Both the position numbers and the translations under genes were made by a program. DNA of 7,451 nucleotides from Candidatus Wallbacteria bacterium (GTDB lineage Bacteria; Muiribacteriota; JAQTZZ01), in contig JAQTRI010000167.1 of the NCBI GenBank assembly GCA_028711905.1, forward strand, positions 1-7,451, written 5' to 3'. Positions 6,040 to 7,451 of this stretch are shown piece by piece. Numbering within the stretch: the stretch's first letter is position 1; the number at the start of each line of letters is the position of its first letter. The notes under the pieces were generated by a model. That model did not search any database. It worked only from the letters and a program-made list of their open reading frames with translations, and was not told the origin of the DNA.

Positions 6040-6057
6040 GATACAAAGTATATCATG
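6037..6057. repeat. 21-bp inverted repeat CATGATA-N7-TATCATG over the radical SAM promoter
   Basis: Perfect 7-bp arms at 6037-6043 and 6051-6057 flank a 7-bp spacer. The repeat covers the radical SAM start codon (complement of 6037-6039) and the whole minus-strand extended -10. Its position suits an operator that would block transcription start. It may also be partly a by-product of the AT-rich promoter sequence. Confidence 0.5.
6047..6055 (-). promoter_or_regulatory. Extended -10 promoter of the radical SAM gene, predicted leaderless
   Basis: On the minus strand, TGATATACT (TG at 6055-6054, TATACT at 6052-6047) is an extended -10. Only seven bases separate it from the ATG at 6039, so transcription should begin at or just before the start codon. 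No convincing -35 is present at 16-18 bp. No Shine-Dalgarno sequence precedes the ATG, which fits a leaderless transcript. Confidence 0.5.
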
Positions 6058-6077
6058 TTTTAAATTTGTTCCATGCG

Positions 6078-6086
6078 TGTTATAAT
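6078..6086 (+). promoter_or_regulatory. Consensus extended -10 promoter of pyk, predicted leaderless
   Basis: TGTTATAAT is a perfect extended -10 (TG at 6078-6079, TATAAT at 6081-6086). The pyk ATG begins at 6094, seven bases after the hexamer, so the expected start point coincides with the start codon. The -35 region is poor (TTTAAA at 6059-6064 is the nearest), as is usual for extended -10 promoters. It is back to back with the radical SAM promoter. Confidence 0.55.
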
Positions 6087-6093
6087 TTTGATT

Positions 6094-7451
6094 ATGCTTG
6101 GGAAATATCCGAAAACCAAGATACTTGCTACACTCGGGCCTGCCTGCAATACTGTAAAGGCCATCGGTGAACTGATCAAAGCCGGTGTTTCCGGTTTCAG
6201 GCTTAATTTTTCACATGGAGATCACACTGGCATGGGTGAAATTTACCGCTTTCTTAAGAAAGCTGAAATTGCCTCAGGCCGTAAAGTCTTCATTGTTCAA
6301 GATCTGTGCGGCCCCAAAATGCGCTTAGGCAAGCTCGCAGGTCCTCAGAAGCTGGAAAAGGGTCGGAAGTTTTCCTTTGTCAACTCTGAAATGCAGACCT
6401 CGGAAGACATGCTTCCTCTCCCGATCAATGAAATATATCCGCTGATCAGAAAGGGCGAGAGATTCTTCATCAACGATGGTCTGGTGGAAATGCGCGTCTT
6501 GTCTACCACCGGAGTTGATTCTTTCACCGCCCTTGTTGTTAAAGATGGAATTGTCTCATCCGGCAAAGGCGTGAATTTCCCGAAGCAGAACTTCAATTTT
6601 CCTGCATACACTGAAAAAGACTTGCACGATCTGCGCTTTAACCTGCAATATCCGGTTGACTTTGTGGCCCTTTCATTTGTAAGGACTGCTGCCGACATTA
6701 CCGGCCTCAAAAGGGTGATGTCGCGAATGGGACTTGATATTCCTGTCATCGCCAAGATTGAAAAGTCCGCGGCCCTGAAAAATCTGAAAAGCATCCTCGA
6801 ATGCTGTGATGCGATCATGATCGCCCGCGGCGATCTGGCGGTCGAAGCCGGTTTCGCCGGCATCGGAGTAATGCAGAAAAATATTCTGTCACAATCCATA
6901 GACGCGGGAAAACCTGTAATAGTCGCCACCCAGATGCTTGAAACCATGACCACTTCATCAGTCCCCACACGGGCAGAGATCACGGATATCACCAATGCGG
7001 TTATTGATGGCGCTGATGTTCTGATGCTGTCCGGGGAAACAGCTACAGGCGATAATCCACAGCTGGTTGTCCGCACCATGAGCGAAGTCATCCGTAAAGC
7101 TGAACAGTTCTCTCCTTCTGTTCCCGGTGCAGCCTTTTCCATATCCGGAATCTGTGATGTCACTTCCAGTATGGCTGTCCAGGCCGCAGCCCTCATGAAT
7201 GCCCCTGCCATCGTAACACCAACCATGTCCGGCGCGACAACCAGAAAGATCGCGTCCTTAAGACCTGATTCACTTATCATTGCCATGACTACGAATGAAT
7301 CCCAGGCCCGCCGCCTTCTGATTCACCGGGGCGTTTGCAGCGAAACCATCGGGCTGTATAAAAGCACTGATGAAATGATCAGGCTGGTGGAAAAATCCAT
7401 CATCAGGAACAAACTTCTACCCAGAGGGATCAATTATGTCCTGACAGGGGG
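6094..7451 (+). CDS. pyk: Pyruvate kinase (3' end cut by window edge)
   Basis: 452 codons are visible, open to the window edge; the family is about 470-480 residues, so only the extreme C-terminus is missing. The enzyme converts phosphoenolpyruvate and ADP to pyruvate and ATP in the cytoplasm, the last step of glycolysis. Seen: TKILATLGPACN (8-19); FRLNFSHG with Arg36, Asn38 and Ser40; the hinge DLCGPKMRLG (70-79) into the B domain; KGVNFP returning to the barrel; IAKIEK with Lys221 and Glu223; MIARGDLA (242-249) with Arg245 and Asp247; ATQMLETM with Thr279; and VPTRAEITD, then LMLSGETATG. The regulatory C domain covers about 340-452. Lys75, Leu71 and Leu78 replace the Glu, Thr and Thr of potassium-dependent enzymes. 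ATG 6094 is chosen because it fits family N-termini and the promoter; an in-frame ATG at 6073 would add seven residues and lies upstream of the -10. There is no Shine-Dalgarno. Confidence 0.95.
   Translation, partial: MLGKYPKTKILATLGPACNTVKAIGELIKAGVSGFRLNFSHGDHTGMGEIYRFLKKAEIASGRKVFIVQDLCGPKMRLGKLAGPQKLEKGRKFSFVNSEMQTSEDMLPLPINEIYPLIRKGERFFINDGLVEMRVLSTTGVDSFTALVVKDGIVSSGKGVNFPKQNFNFPAYTEKDLHDLRFNLQYPVDFVALSFVRTAADITGLKRVMSRMGLDIPVIAKIEKSAALKNLKSILECCDAIMIARGDLAVEAGFAGIGVMQKNILSQSIDAGKPVIVATQMLETMTTSSVPTRAEITDITNAVIDGADVLMLSGETATGDNPQLVVRTMSEVIRKAEQFSPSVPGAAFSISGICDVTSSMAVQAAALMNAPAIVTPTMSGATTRKIASLRPDSLIIAMTTNESQARRLLIHRGVCSETIGLYKSTDEMIRLVEKSIIRNKLLPRGINYVLTG

Noticed and set aside
6073..6093. 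Alternative pyk start at the in-frame ATG at 6073
   Set aside because: It adds a hydrophobic MRVIILI segment not typical of the family, has no Shine-Dalgarno and lies upstream of the perfect -10; it cannot be fully excluded if another promoter exists.
6345..7286. Long open frame on the minus strand (313 codons)
   Set aside because: It is fully antisense to pyruvate kinase, whose motifs are intact in the plus frame; the minus-strand translation is low-complexity and shows no recognisable domain.

Overview
This is a bacterial chromosomal window of moderate GC content with short intergenic gaps, sigma70-like promoter motifs and Rho-independent terminators. Some genes have clear Shine-Dalgarno sequences, while two have none and may be leaderless. 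A predicted exported protein is consistent with an envelope-bearing free-living bacterium. Nothing here allows a confident taxonomic assignment. No phage, transposon, tRNA, rRNA or CRISPR signal was seen.

Layout, left to right. (1) 1-498, plus: the C-terminal part of a PseG/SpsG-like nucleotide-sugar hydrolase/glycosyltransferase. (2) 499-627: an intergenic stretch with a 13-bp-period tandem repeat followed by an AT-rich tract and a perfect TTGACA box. (3) 628-1089, plus: a small, predicted exported, helical protein of unknown function, closed by a terminator. (4) 1203-2546, plus: a complete phosphomannomutase/phosphoglucomutase with its own extended -10 promoter and a strong terminator. (5) 4504-2608, minus: a tightly overlapping three-gene operon, STAS protein - threonine synthase-like enzyme - STAS protein, with 4-bp stop/start overlaps at both junctions. 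(6) 6039-4609, minus: a cobalamin-binding-type radical SAM enzyme. (7) 6094-7451, plus: pyruvate kinase, running off the right edge only a little short of its expected end.

The left half (sugar-nucleotide protein and hexose-phosphate mutase) suggests cell-surface glycan precursor supply, although the exported protein between them has its own signals. The right half is metabolic and regulatory. The most unusual arrangement is a PLP enzyme of amino-acid biosynthesis sandwiched between two paralogous STAS-domain genes of the anti-anti-sigma type. This suggests that the STAS proteins and the enzyme are made in fixed proportion, or that the operon is a signalling module that has captured a metabolic enzyme. 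No cognate serine kinase or PP2C phosphatase is in the window.

The second notable locus is the 54-bp divergent region between the radical SAM gene and pyruvate kinase. Each direction has an extended -10 element ending exactly 7 nt before the ATG, and neither gene has a Shine-Dalgarno sequence, which predicts back-to-back leaderless transcripts. The radical SAM side lies inside a 21-bp inverted repeat. The pyruvate kinase also carries the Lys117-type signature associated with potassium-independent enzymes.
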